Origin: Ricinus communis
Taxonomy: Eukaryota > Streptophyta > Magnoliopsida > Malpighiales > Euphorbiaceae
Assembly: GCF_019578655.1 (NCBI RefSeq)
Contig: NC_063264.1
Span: forward strand, 3,968,001-4,032,000
Reading direction: 5' to 3'
DNA: 64,000 nucleotides
Shown: piece after piece, positions 28,201 through 41,728 of the stretch
Numbering within the stretch: the stretch's first letter is position 1
Layout: each line of letters starts with the position of its first letter
Program-made: the position numbers and the translations under genes
Notes under the pieces: model-generated
Told to the model about the DNA's origin: nothing
Database searches by the model: none
Seen by the model: only the letters and a program-made list of their open reading frames with translations

Positions 28201-31200
28201 CTCCTTTCTTATGCAACAAGCCGATACCGCCAGCATTTATGCTAGGCTAGCCTCATTTACATGAGTTACCACTGCGCACAGGGCTAATGCATATTGTGCT
28301 TCATGCTTAGTTAACATTATTCTTTTTAACAAAACATGAATTAACATGATGCTTGATCTTTACCTTCAATGAATCAGATTTCATTTGAATTTAAACTCGA
28401 AATTTTACATCTCTTAAAATAGCTTTTAATATCAATTAAGCCATGCCTAATTAGTACAATAACTTAATTTCAATTATACCAAAAAAAAACTTGAGAAATA
28501 AGTGCGTGTATTATCTTGTTTTATCAAGAAAATGGGGATGAAAAAGAAAAAGACTAGGATCATTTATCTTTGACTTGGTGATTATGCTTGTTTGACACGT
28601 GTGAGGAACATAAACCACTAAGTGTTTTGTGTTGGCCAGGTATGAATTCGATTATGCATTCTCCCAGTTTATATTTAGAGCTAATATTTCACACGTAATT
28701 TGTAATATGTGCTTCAATTAGTCCTTCATTTAACACTTAGGGTACCAAGATTGAATATGTTCTTATTTAATTTTAGTTAAGATCTTAAATTGGCCAGGAA
28801 TGGATCAAATTTATAAATTACGGTTGTTTTGATAAAATAAAAAAACATGGTCAAATTGCAAATTTTTTTTGCCATTAAATGTTCTTTTTTTTTTTGTTTT
28901 GTTTATAATGTATATATAAAAAAAGTCGAAATTGGTGGAAATTATTAAGACACGCATTAAATTAAAATATTTTTATTTTCTAAACAGGATATTAACACTT
29001 ATTTTCTAAATAGTTTAGAATAGTCATTTACCATTTGATTACTAAAATTTCAAAAAATAAAGAGAGCAGACACTATGCAGAGACATGAACCATTATTTTA
29101 ATGTTGGTTCAAATCAAAGAATCAAACCGTCAAATCCATTTTTATTAATGGTTGGTTTTGACCCACATTTTGCTAAACCACTTTATTAGACAGGGAAAGT
29201 GCTCTCACTCCTCACAAAGTAGATTGTACTTAACATATAACTATAATTCAACTTTAAGGACAAAATCTTAAGCCTTTGGTGCAAGAAATATTAAGTAAAT
29301 GCTTCCACTAGGAATTGTTCAACCAAATACTATGAGCATTAAACAGGAGATTAAAATTTCACCCCACCATATTTAGCTGAAAAAGGGAACAATACACATT
29401 ACTATTTATTGATGAGTGGTTGTGGTGGTAAGTTTGTTTCCCTTGAAGGCAAGGATATGACCTCTTGTGCTTTAGACACATGGGTTGTATCCCATATATA
29501 GATGTGGAGTGGATACATAGTTAGGGGCATGTGCAGCTGTGCAGAGGACCCCTCCACCACTTTTGCTACAACTACAAGCATGTAGCCTTCCACAGTAGAG
29601 CACATGGATTAAAATGGGACATGGTCTTTAGGGCAATCTCTTGACTTTAGGAACCCCAATTATGCTTTGTGTCTCCATTGTATGATGCATTCTCTCATCC
29701 CCACCCCATACCATATACACCCTTCTTCTTTCAGTCAGTTCTGTTCTATGCAGAATTCCCAAGCTTCACTTTCCATTTCCCTATCTGCCTCTCTCTCTCT
29801 CCCACCTTGCCTTACCTTTTCATATGCCCACCTATAATAATTCTACACTCAAATCAGAATATAGGCATCATTTCCATGGATTTTATCCCCTGTATCTTAG
29901 CACCTCCCTTACAGTTTCTCTTGATACTATTCTTCTCCCATTTTTAGGAAAAAAACCCCACTATTTTTAAGTAATTAATTACTTCTTCATCTAAGAAAAA
30001 AAGAAAGAAGGAAAGAAAGAAAACAATTTCTTGAATCTTGATTGCAATGCCAAATAAAGATAAAATTAATCTTGTTTTGGACCTTAACAATTTAATAAAT
30101 CTTATAGTTGCACTTTATTGATTTGACTCTGCTCAACTAAAAAAAAAAAAAACCTGCTTTTGGAATCGTCAATCATGGGAGCCCAATGAAATTGACAATG
30201 TTTGCTAAAGGAGAACAATAATTTTCAGTGAGAGAAGCGTTTGATTCTCATATCCAAACACTTACTTAGAATGCAAATAAAAATCTCAGACTTCCATTTT
30301 ATTCGACTCTTGAAAACATTAATAATAGATCAATTTAATTCCCATGAAGCTTCCGAGTAATCATATTAATAATATGGTATTCAATTACTCTTTTGATATC
30401 AATTTTATAAACAGAAAATATCTGATTGGTGAAAATACATTAAAGAATTAATTTTATTTGAAAGAGAAAAATTAAAATTAAAATAATAAAAATTTATTGA
30501 CTTACTAATCTAAATCAATTTTTATTTCAATTAAAACACATAAACTTTATATTTGCACATGAATTCATCGATTTTATAAATTTTAATTAAACATAATATT
30601 AAATTATTAGAATTCAATTTATTTTTTATATCTAACATAGATCATTACTATATATTATACTCCAAAAATCTGATAATATAAGTATTGAAAAATTAGTTAT
30701 TTATTGAAGCATCATGTATGTTGTTAGTATTACTACTTTAATGATAAAAAATACTTTAGTCTAAAAGATTGACTAATAATAGTTAAATAAATATAACAAC
30801 TCAACAATAAAATACATTACAATGCAAAGAATAAATGTTACTGGTTGGTAACAGATATAGATCTGTTACGGTTGGGTATGAAAAATCTATATTCACGCAT
30901 CTACATGAAAACTGATTTCTTATAAACTAATTCAAGAATATACGTTACCGGTGTTTGGCAACATCACGAACCAAAGAAAAACAATGATAATAATGAAGAA
31001 ATAGCAAGATTGCCAAAGAAAGGTGCTGAAATCAAGATTTACAATAGAAATTGAGAGTTTACCTGCTTCTCTTTCTTCTTTTTTCTCTTTTTTTTTTTTT
31101 TTTTTAAGTTAATTCTTTTAAAATTACAGAGGATAAGCTAAGCCCCATTCAGGAACGGGACATGATTTAAAGTCCAATGAGGTTAGGATTTTTTTTATAT

Positions 31201-34200
31201 TTATAACAAATCATGAGTATTTTATTTATTGAATAATAAGAGTATGTAATTATACTTTAGTAATAAATTTAAATATAATTAAGTAGAAAATAACCGAATT
31301 GATCTTCCTCATTAGAACAATTAACGGAGACCCATAATATTAATTAAGTTCCTCTACATATTTTTTAAATATAAAATACTTAGTGATAATTTTTTTCCTA
31401 GTATAAGGAGACATTTTATATAATTCAATTTATTTGTGGACGGATGATTAAATTCTCTTCTGAAATTGTAGCTCAGAGTCAAATAAATGTAATTTTAATT
31501 ATTTTAATAGATAGACTTATAACTTCTGTTTAAAAATTAAAATAGATTTAAATTTTGACTAAAATTAATAAAATTGATGGCAACGGTGATAATAATGGTT
31601 TGACAAAATCGACGGTAACAGTAATATAAAGACAATAATTGTTAATTTTAATTTTTTTGATAAAACATAAAAAAATAGTATACAAAATTTAAAAATTTTA
31701 AATTTAATTTATTTTAAAATTTAAAATAATAATTTTAGAATTTATTTTATTTAACTAATTTAAATAATAAATATAATAAACATATTTATAATTTTTTAAA
31801 ATTTAAATCTATTTAATTTTTAAATAAAAATTATAAATTTATTTATTAAAATACTTAAAATTAGAGTTATCTAATCACGAGCTATATGAATTCAAGAGTA
31901 TTGAATTCTTATCCTTTTATTTTTACTCACATATTCATAAAACTGAAAATGATCGTTAAGAAAAGTAGTTTGTACATCAAGTTTAAATTAACCTTATATA
32001 CAATTTTCAAATGCAGAATAGGAAAGGAAAAACCTACGAGAACATCATTCTGTCCTTCGTACAGAATTATGTAATGATGTGTACTGATTAGAAAGAAAAA
32101 AGAAAATTAGAAAAAGAAAAAAAAGGAACAAAGAAAAAGAAATTCTATGTTCATCGTACATAGACCTACAAATTGATAATCTTTTGAGAGAGAGAGAGAT
32201 GCTAATTTCTTTGTTAAGATTTGATTGACATTCATGAACCTTCTTTTTTCTTTCTTTAACTTTATCATTAATAAAGCAGAATTTGTATTAAATATCTCTT
32301 GTTAACAGTTTCTGGTGGAATTTAAACTTTCATTCCTGTCCACTACTTACTTGCACTGATCACTGAAAAGAATTTTGTTTTGTATCGAAGAGAAAAAGAT
32401 ATCACAGAAATGATCTTTCTGCAACCAGATTCAGTCCCCATTTCAGTTCACCCTATTTTATCTCTTTGATTTCTCACAGTAAAAATTTGAAGGGAAATAT
32501 TTTTTTCCCCCTTTCCTTTCTCTTGCATGCCCCACAATTTTTATGATGGTATTTCTGGAAAAGAAGGCACCAAGGGAATGGTGATTCAGGCATCAGAAAA
32601 AGAAATTCCCTTCATCCAAATTCTAGTCTGGCAGCACAGGCGTTAGCTCTAATGGATGCCACATAATAATGGCTCGAGCAAGGTTTAATTATTTTAAATT
32701 TGTAACTGTTGAGAATTATGTATGCTGTTTTATATATTTAGGGTGTTAACAGATTAGCAAATAGATTTGAATAAATGCAAATTAAACCCACCACTGATCC
32801 AAAAGAGATTGTGGTCATTTTGAATGGAGAAGTTATGCTGCATTTTCTTTTAGTAGTATTGATACATGCCAATTTAACATCTTTATAGCCGAAGAACATG
32901 TCCATATTGGATGGGCAGGCTGCAAAGTGACCTGAAAATAGGTGAAAAGGGGTTTTGATTTTTATTTTTCTTAAGAGAGAATAATAGAAGACATGACAAG
33001 CCCATTTAAGTGAGTGATTTGAATTAATAAAGTCAAATATAGGTCCTTTAAAACTCTATTAAAGATGTTATAATTGGATTGTTGATTCCAAAAAAAGAGG
33101 GTCCCATCCGTGCTGAGACCCTATAAATTTTGTGACAAGTGGAGCTTCTCCAATCAGGAGTTTTCCATGCCCTCTAGATTCATGACCAAATTAGCTTTTT
33201 CTTTTACAATTTTCTTGCAAAGATAAGTGAAATGTTCTTTGGACTAGCCAATGACATGTAGAGTACATATTTAAACCCACCAGATTAGCGTTACTTTCAA
33301 ACTTAACATCCATGTAATGTGGACAAATAATTGGATTGTCAATCCTATTTAATTAATTCTGATTTATAGAATTGAGGGCTTTTAGTAAGAGCCTTGGAAA
33401 TTTTCAGGCGGAATCGGGTGCTTCCCTGCATTGCTCTCCAGAAATAATGGGTCGCACAAAGGACAAACTTCTTCTTCTTTTGTTAAACACAATCATTGCA
33501 CTGAATTTTGACATTTAAAACTTATTAATTTGCATTTAGAGGATGCAATAACATACTAGTCAAATTTTTTTTACATTTTTTTTACATTTTTTTTAAACCT
33601 CCAAAGAAATATTTCTTTATTATAACATACTTTCTTTGACTATTTAATGGAGACAAATAGTATTTTATCTTAAATTATTTCATACAAATGGAAATTAGCT
33701 CAAACCAAGCTAGGAATTCCAAAGAATAAAATGTAAATGTATTATTGCTAATTTCAGTGGTAGTTTGGGTTATACAAATTAAGAAGGACAAATTTACCTA
33801 ATAATGGAATTGTTTGTCCCGCCTAAAAAAGTACACCATGATACTAAGAACCGAACCAATGTCAAAAACAATGGGTGGAATTCTAGTGCCCAGTTTCGAG
33901 AGAGAGCCAGAAAATATGGGATTTGAATTTCTTACAAAAGAGAAAGAAGTTTCGTAGAGAGGGGAAAAGGAAAGTGCAACTAATGGAAACTTTAGTAATA
34001 CAGTGTAAAATGATGATTTAGTGATGTTATAACAAGCAAAGCAGGAGGGCGAGATGCATATACTACATATTATTTGTTATTAGACCATTTACGTAACAGT
34101 AGTCCTTTTTAATTCTATAAATAGAAGAGCAGGTCGATAATTAAGTGCATGAATTAGATAATGCATAGTGATTTTGCCTGGTGAAAATAGTATCTGCCTG

Positions 34201-34429
34201 GCTAACTTGGCAGTGCTGTTTCCAATTTAGATTGAGGATTTGATCCTAAGAACCTTCCGTCTCTCGTGTTTCGCCATATCTATTTTATCATTCGTGCCAA
34301 CCTTATGAATGCAGGCATAGCAATAGTGATTTTTTTATTGATTATGACATTTGGACAATGAGAACTTATCATATTTTTATAGTGGAAAAGAAATAAATAA
34401 AATTAAATAAAAGCGATTATAGAGAAAGA

Positions 34430-34454
34430 AAAGAAGAAGAAGAAGAAGAAGAAG
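34430..34454. repeat. AAG trinucleotide repeat
   Basis: Seven to eight consecutive AAG units in a purine-rich non-coding stretch. Confidence 0.85.
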
Positions 34455-37400
34455 GTAGCCATAGAATGCAAATGGTTTCGATCACGTGTCAAGAAGGAAA
34501 GGTTGCCATGGTCGTGAAATAAATAATCAAATCAATTTCACTAACAAACCTAATCACTTATTTCTCCGTATCTATAAAATAAATTTTGAAAAGTTTTTAA
34601 CAACAAATACAACTAAATTGAATAAGCAGTTGTATTTGATCATTTGCATAAATAAAAATAATATAACATGCATATATTACTAAACATTTTCAAGTCGGTT
34701 TTAAATAGTAAAAAAGGACATCGAAATTAATTGTTGACTAAATTAGTTATAAAAATAAAAATAAAAATAAATTATGGCTTAGAATCAAACCTATTCCATA
34801 ATTAATTCACATGATGTTGAAATGCCATACTCGTTTTCACAATTATAGTCTCACCACAGAAGTGGGGTCAATTCCTCCAAGATAATTCTAATACATATAA
34901 TGTTCCCAGTGCAATGTATTATATAATATTCTCTTTGACTCAAAATCAATAATATGTATCCCCTTATCCTAAATTATTTAGTCTAATCTCTCCATTTCAA
35001 CTTTTTCTTAATTATCACCGTATGCTAATAGACTTCCTCTTGTTCTCTTTTTTGCCAGAATCACAATAATTAGAGGAATTAAATCCAATTCGCCTCACTT
35101 TTAATTGGATAATTTTAGGAGTTCCTATTAATTCTCTTTAAATATCTAATAATTGATTCCACCCATAATTAAGTATTTGAATGCTATTTGTTTTCTAATT
35201 TTCTTGTGGAAAATTAAAAGAAAATATGAATTTTCAGAAAACCCACTAGTTAGAAAGTGAAGAGGGCATGCCTTTGTTGTTGATAAGTACATATATATAT
35301 ATATATATAAGATTAAAAAGATGATGAGTTACAAAGTTCAAATGTTTTTTCTTTTTGGGAAAACAAAGTTCAAATGTTGAATCTAGATAGTCAAACCAAC
35401 CAATTTTTCTTTCTTTTTTCTCAAAATGTTATGGAATAAAAGGAAAAATTATTACTATTCTAATTTGGAATAGTTATTCTAAGAATTGGTTTAAGTTTTA
35501 GTAATTAATAATTATTTTTTGAAATATATTCTATTATAAACTAAAAAATGAGTATTATATATTTTAAGAAATAATATTCTTTTTTACTTACATACTTAAC
35601 ATGGTGGTAAGTAAATGTATCGTAAAATTTTAAATTTATTTTATTTTTTAAAAATAGCATATCTTTTAATTGTCTATTTTAAATCCACTTCGTATCATTT
35701 TTCACTATTTACAAGCATTATTTTCACTCACTATCGACCATTACCCACCACCCACTACCACCGTATACATATAATTAATACATAATATTTAGTTAAAATT
35801 TTATTTAAAAATAATTAATCCAAACTCATAAATTAGAAAAAAAAAACTATATTATTCATACTTATTTTATTCTCTAAAAGTTAATATTTTTATTATATTT
35901 TATACTTATCTCATCTCATAAATCAAATATGGTATACATTCATATAATCACTAGCTGTATTCATCATTACCGCTGTCCTAATAACTCAATGATCGATTTC
36001 CCCTTTCATTTCGAGAAATTAAAAGACGAGTGATTCAAAAATTGAAGAATAAATTGGTAGTGCAAATTACTATACACCAATCGAATGGCAAATTGAGTCA
36101 ATATTTCATTATTGATATCGGAAAGTTTTTAAATTAATTATCTTATATAAAAAAACATATTAATAATGAAATTTAATAACGAATTAAAAATGATAAAAAT
36201 TTGATAATCGGCAATGAATTAAAAATGAAAAAAAAAATAGTGCTATGTTATTAAATCTAAATATTAAAAATTGACGACGTATTTAAAGATGAATATTGGT
36301 ATTATAAAAGGGTTGATTATTAGCGAAATTAGCTTAAACCACACGGCTTGAAATACCAAACCTTTTTCTTTCTCTTTTTTCCTTTAGATAGGAAGGTTTT
36401 CTGAAATTATACTGTTAACAGGAAATTCTATCACTTTCACAAAACAAATTTTGGCGGAGAGAATTGTTGCAAATGCAGCAAAATTGATTTAATTTATGGG
36501 GTACCTAAGGATTGGGATGCCACTACCACTGCCTTTAGACCATGAAAAATTTGTCTCACTTGGAATTCAAATGAAATTTATCGTTATTATAGGTGACACG
36601 TAAAAGATAAAAAAGCCATTTTCTGGTCCCATAGCATGAGCAACCGGCACCTGTTTAAATTCCACATACATGAACATGATATTATGGATCCCATGCTATC
36701 TGAATGTGGTCATCCCCTACTTATTCAATTTCTTTCCTTTCTTAAATTCTTCTCCAATTCACTGAAGACTGCCTATAGTGACAAATTCTTCGTAACAACC
36801 AATAATCTTGCTAGATTCTTGTATATCTGCTATGTTGGCTTTTAACTTTCCTACAAGTACTAATTAAGCTTATCATAATAAATGATTTAGTTTAATATAT
36901 ATGAATTTCATCGGGTTTCATAAAAATATTATATTAAATTTATTCATTAATTTTTATCGTAAGTGATTCGCATATAAAAAAAGCTGATTTCATGTGAAAT
37001 GTATAATTTTTTTTAATAAATTTAAGAAAATAATTAATGTTTAATCTTATATATATATATATACAACTTCGCTCATTCATATATATAATTCACTTGTGGA
37101 TTAGTCAATAAAGGGATAATAATCTCATTGACGCTGGTCAAGTTGTACAAGTCATTAAGGCAAAGATTTTTCCATGTATGGAATGGTCTGATCCTGCTGG
37201 ACCATCACACTCTCATGCGCCTCTCTTCTTAAACTAAATTAAACAGATAGCTTAACCGCCATTCGCTTTCATACCGCGCGTGAGATTGATATTTCCTTAG
37301 ACTGCATGTGCCTGTCACATGGCTCGACCAATGCTTCGTTTCGAAGAATGCCGCACATGGTTAATTAAAGGGTGGTTTCTTCCTTGTAGGCTAAATGCTA

Positions 37401-39805
37401 CGAAGCACCAACACGTTGGCTAAAGGATTAATTTGGCACCTGAACTTGTACTCAAGGAGTAATTCGTTCAGATTTGTTAATTCTTTATTTCTTTTTTCTA
37501 AAAAGAATTGTAAATTTAAAAAATTTTACTTAAATTGAAATATATATTTACTATCAAGCTAAATATATAAATTCAAAAAAATCTAACCTATAGAAAACAC
37601 TCAATTTCATTCTGTCGAATTCTATATAACTATTTTTTAATTAAGTTAAAGAAAAAAATCTGATTTTATATAGTTTGATTTTAATATGTAATAGAGATCA
37701 ATGATAATATTATTTATGATAATTAATAATTAACATTATATTTTGATAATGTATTATATCTTATAAATATTAGTTAGCATTATACAAATTATATAAATAA
37801 TAGATATACAAAATTTACAACAAAAATCTTGTAAGTAAGTTTTGGCATATTAAATTAAATAATTTAAATACCAATTTTTCATCAACTTGCCAAAAGTATT
37901 TAATTTACCTTAATGATCAACAGTAGATGTTTGTAAACTGCACATAACATAATATAATAAAAAAAAGCATTAAAAGAAATAACATAAAAATAAATGGATT
38001 AAAAAATTATGAAGTTGGAATTGATCAATAGAAAGAATGCATGATTGTATAAATTGCCATTATTTGAGCAACTGCTTTGTAGCTGAGTTATAAAAGAAAT
38101 ATAAGCACAGCACAGCCACTTAAGATTGAACTGATATGGCGTTTGGGTATTAAAGTATGATCCTCCTCAAAACTTTTACTTTTTTCTTTTAATTTTAATT
38201 TTAATTTTTATAAAAAGGAAAATAAATTTCCATTGGTGGGTTGGTATATGCTAATAAGAACGTCAGCAGTCTGAGATGTGAATATGACGAAGGGCCCTTT
38301 TAGTTTTATTACAATGTAAACTCATCGGTTTCACAGCTAAACAAAACAACTGGGCACTTGTGTTTTGTCTCCTTCGAACTGAATCAGAATTACCGAATCG
38401 ATTGGTTTCGCACACTTCAATTTCAGTTTGGTCATCTTTTAAATTTATAATATCAGCTATTGTTTGAATTTAAACACAAATATTCGACTAAATCATATAT
38501 CAGACTTTTTTTTTTATAATTAATAATAAAATACTTATATTTTTAATTTTATTTGTTACACTAGATATATTTATAGACTAAACAAAAAATTTTTATTGCG
38601 ATATACGGTGAATCATTCTATATTTTATATTTAATAAATTAATATTTTTATTGATTAATAAATTATTAAGAAATCAATTTGTTATTTTAGATAACTAAAC
38701 TTAATGAATTTATAATTTTTTTATTTGTTAAATATATCAATTATATAAAGATCGATTATATTTATTGAATTAAAAATTTTATTATTAATATTAATATTAT
38801 GTTAAAAAAAGCCCAAAAATAAAAATATGAAATAAGAACTGAAAAATCGAATTCAATAAAATTAAAAATAACTTCATCTAATTCTACTCACTATGAGTTT
38901 TTTTTTTAATATTCGAATATGCATGGCTTAGTTTATATAAGCGCAAAAGTTTTAATTATTGAATTTTATTGGTTGGATTCGGTTTTGAAACAAATTTTTA
39001 TTAGAGGTGCTTATGTTTTGTTTATCCAATAATGACTTCTTTTAGTGTATTTTAATATAGTCTGCTAAGATTCATGTTCTTATTATCTTCCAATGATGAT
39101 GAATCTAAGCTTAGATTTGGTTCATACACCAAGTACACGTACGGATATTATAATATATATATATATACATATGTGTTGCTGTTCACTACCTAATCTTCTA
39201 CATATATTAGTATCATTGGTTGGTCCGTAATTTATTTTTATAATCAAATCTTAAATTAATATAAGCAACACAAAGAAAATAAAAGATTGGCCTTCAATCT
39301 GATTTGAAAATTAATTTTTGGTTTTTCCAGTAAGTGAGATTTAAATTATAATCCTATTTTAAAATACTCTCATTTAATTATACAACTAATGCACCAAAGC
39401 TATTAAATAATTGCTTTAAATTAACCGCATTAGTAATAATAATTTCATTCACATATTAAAAGTTTATTTATTTATTTTTGAATATGTGCATGCACCTGAT
39501 CTAACTAGCTCTATTTATTTGTCTTCTAGAATTTTTGCCACTTACATGCACAGCTTATATTCAAAGGCAACCAAACGGTGTCACTAAAAGTGACCCAATA
39601 AAGAAAAAGAAAAAGAAAAGGTGACATTGCATCACTATTGACAAAAAGGAGCTCAGTCAAATAGAATAGAACTGCAGATGGCTCTGCAACTGCAATTTGC
39701 AACACAATCCAATTACAAACAAAAAACAGTAGAGCTTGAAAGTCACGCGCCACATGATGAAAGTAGGGGTACATAAGAAGGAAAGCTCAATCGGGATATC
39801 GACAT

Positions 39806-39819
39806 CTGCCACGTGGCAG
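39806..39819. promoter_or_regulatory. Palindromic G-box CTGCCACGTGGCAG
   Basis: A 14-base perfect palindrome centred on the G-box core CACGTG, the binding site of plant bZIP and bHLH factors. It lies about 1.3 kb upstream of the proposed ETR2 leader intron and about 1.9 kb upstream of the start codon. Whether it belongs to the ETR2 promoter is inference. Confidence 0.45.
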
Positions 39820-40625
39820 TCATTCCATATTGGCAAAACAAAACAAAACCAAACCAGAGGCCGGTTTGGGATTGTGGATTTGGGGAGGTTAAGAAAAAAA
39901 GAAAAAAAAATTGTCTACTCGAGGATTATTAGACTTGTATACTTCCATTTTCGCAATGAATACTCGCTACATGCTTCGCTTCTATTCCCTTACATAATTT
40001 AATTTTTTGATGCATCCAATCTGTTTGAATAAATATATAAGATATTATTTTATATCAATTTAAAAGTTTAGATTATTAATTAAATAATTATTGAAATGTG
40101 TCTTTTTTAATTATTTATGCTCGTTACAGCTATCATTTATTATTTAAATATATTAATATGCGTTTAAAAAATCTTCTTGATAAAATAAGCATTATTTAAT
40201 AATAATAAAAGATAAATTTTTATGCATTAAAAATATTCTTTTAAAATGTTGGAAGTGAACTAATCTAAGAGGTCGGAATATTATTAATATTTTTAATTTT
40301 AAAAATGAAAATTATCTAAAAAAGAAGAAAGAAACGTACAGGAGAGAGAGGGGAAAAATAAAATAAATCTTTTTGGGTACGACGAGGACGTTTTGATTCA
40401 AAAAAGTGTCCAAGTTCTCTTAATATTTCATGTATCCTTCCATTAGGGTCCCACTTCCCTGTCCTTCTCTCTTTCCCTTTCTTACAAAACAACGGCGCGG
40501 ACATAAACACCCAAACACGTTTTTAAGTTTTGCCCCCAGTCCCTCTCTCTCTCTCTTCTCTTTGAAAGAAACAAAGCTTTTTTTTTCTTTTTCCTTTTCT
40601 TTTCTTTGTTTCAAATTTGATAAAC

Positions 40626-40628
<3 letters not shown>

Positions 40629-40661
<33 letters not shown>
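40629..40661. repeat. (GA)n microsatellite in the ETR2 promoter/leader region
   Basis: About 16 GA units followed within 20 bases by a poly-T run (40688-40701). GA/CT runs are common in plant 5' leaders; the transcription start of the ETR2-type gene probably lies nearby. A (TTTC)n run follows at about 40867-40890. Confidence 0.85.
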
Positions 40662-40663
<2 letters not shown>

Positions 40664-41083
40664 GTAGAGTTCTAATATTTCTTTCTTTTTTTTTTTTTTT
40701 TAAATCTCTATGATCAAGTTGGTTTTGTTCTTAATAAGCTATAAAAGAACAGTCTTCCAATAGTTTTGTTATATGCTTTTGTTAGCTTTCTTGGTCTGGT
40801 CTAAGTCTTTGTTCCTTTTCAAAACCAGGTGGTGGTTTTACGTCTATTATTTACCTGTCATTCTGTTTTTCTTTCTTTCTTTCTTTCTTCTTTAATGCAT
40901 ATATATTCAAATCTTGAGGTTTGGTGAGTTGGGTTTCGGTTCTTTTTTAGTAATAAAAGTGTGAGTTGAGGGATCATTATATTTGTTTGATGGAAATGTA
41001 TTCTATTTTTAACCTATCTATGCACGTTAGAGAGTGAAGAAGATCTGGAGGTGGGTTTCATTTCTATAATCAATGTTTTGCAG

Positions 41084-41597
41084 GTATGATTTTTTCTTTT
41101 TCTTGCCTGCATTTTTTTAAATGCGTTTTATTTTTGAGGCAAGGAAGAAGGTTGGTGGCTTCTTTATTTTCCAGTTCTATTGCTGATTTCTTGTTTCATG
41201 GTTAACACTATTTTTATGTTTCCTTCCTTTTATCAAAAAAAAAAATATATATATTAAAGAAGGCGTGTGGGTTTGTTAAATTTGGCTCTTTTTTTTTAAA
41301 TTTATTCTTTTGTTGGGTTTATTTTATTTTTTGATTGACGAAAATGTCGTGTTCCATGTTGATTTACTGTGTTATTATTATTTTTTCCATTTAATAATAT
41401 ATAAGGTTAGGTATATAATAAAAGGAAGAACTGAGGAAAGAAAAGTGTGGTCTAATTGTCTTAATGTTAGAAATTGAGGATTTATCTGGAATTTGCGTTA
41501 GATTCCCAAATTGGTCCATATAATTTTGATAAGCTGTTGATGGGATTTTAATCTTGTTGAGTTCTTTGTGTTTAATTTTTTTTTTTTTTCATTACAG
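41084..41597 (+). other. Probable 5'-leader intron of the ETR2-type gene
   Basis: Donor-like TTTGCAG|GTATGATT at 41083/41084 and a very T-rich tract ending in ATTACAG at 41597 define a 514-base intron with strong consensus at both ends. It would leave a leader exon ending 131 bases before the start codon. Inferred from splice signals; no transcript evidence. Confidence 0.55.
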
Positions 41598-41600
41598 GTA

Positions 41601-41627
41601 ATGGGAATGGAAGATTGGAATGTTTAA
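41601..41627 (+). CDS. Upstream ORF in the ETR2-type leader
   Basis: Eight-codon ORF (MGMEDWNV) starting just after the proposed leader-intron acceptor, with G at -3 and G at +4, that is, a strong initiation context. A second minimal uORF, ATG GAT TGA, lies at 41691-41699. Both precede the receptor start at 41729 and do not overlap it. Translation is not demonstrated. Confidence 0.35.
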   Translation: MGMEDWNV

Positions 41628-41728
41628 ATTTTAGGTGAAAGGCATCTGCTTTGTAAATACTGTGAAAAGATTAAAACTTTAGTGCAAAAAATGGATTGAA
41701 ATAGAGGTAGCAGCCCATTTTGGCCGCA

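Larger units (their letters stand above)
25271..40600. other. Large gene-free region between URO-like and ETR2-type genes
   Basis: About 15 kb without a supportable gene. It is mostly AT-rich, with local less AT-rich islands at about 27880-28260, 29400-29900, 32500-32700, 36500-36800 and 37130-37400 whose function is unknown. It has (TA)n at 25407-25422 and 35290-35309, an AAG run at 34430-34454 and poly-T near 31091-31107. Short phrases such as TTGAACTTGAGATCTTG near 26081 recur in diverged form at about 15357, 28380, 39330 and 58060 and look like old interspersed repeats. No conserved miRNA sequence or tRNA was recognised. Distal regulatory elements of the flanking developmental genes could lie here but cannot be identified from one sequence. 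Confidence 0.5.
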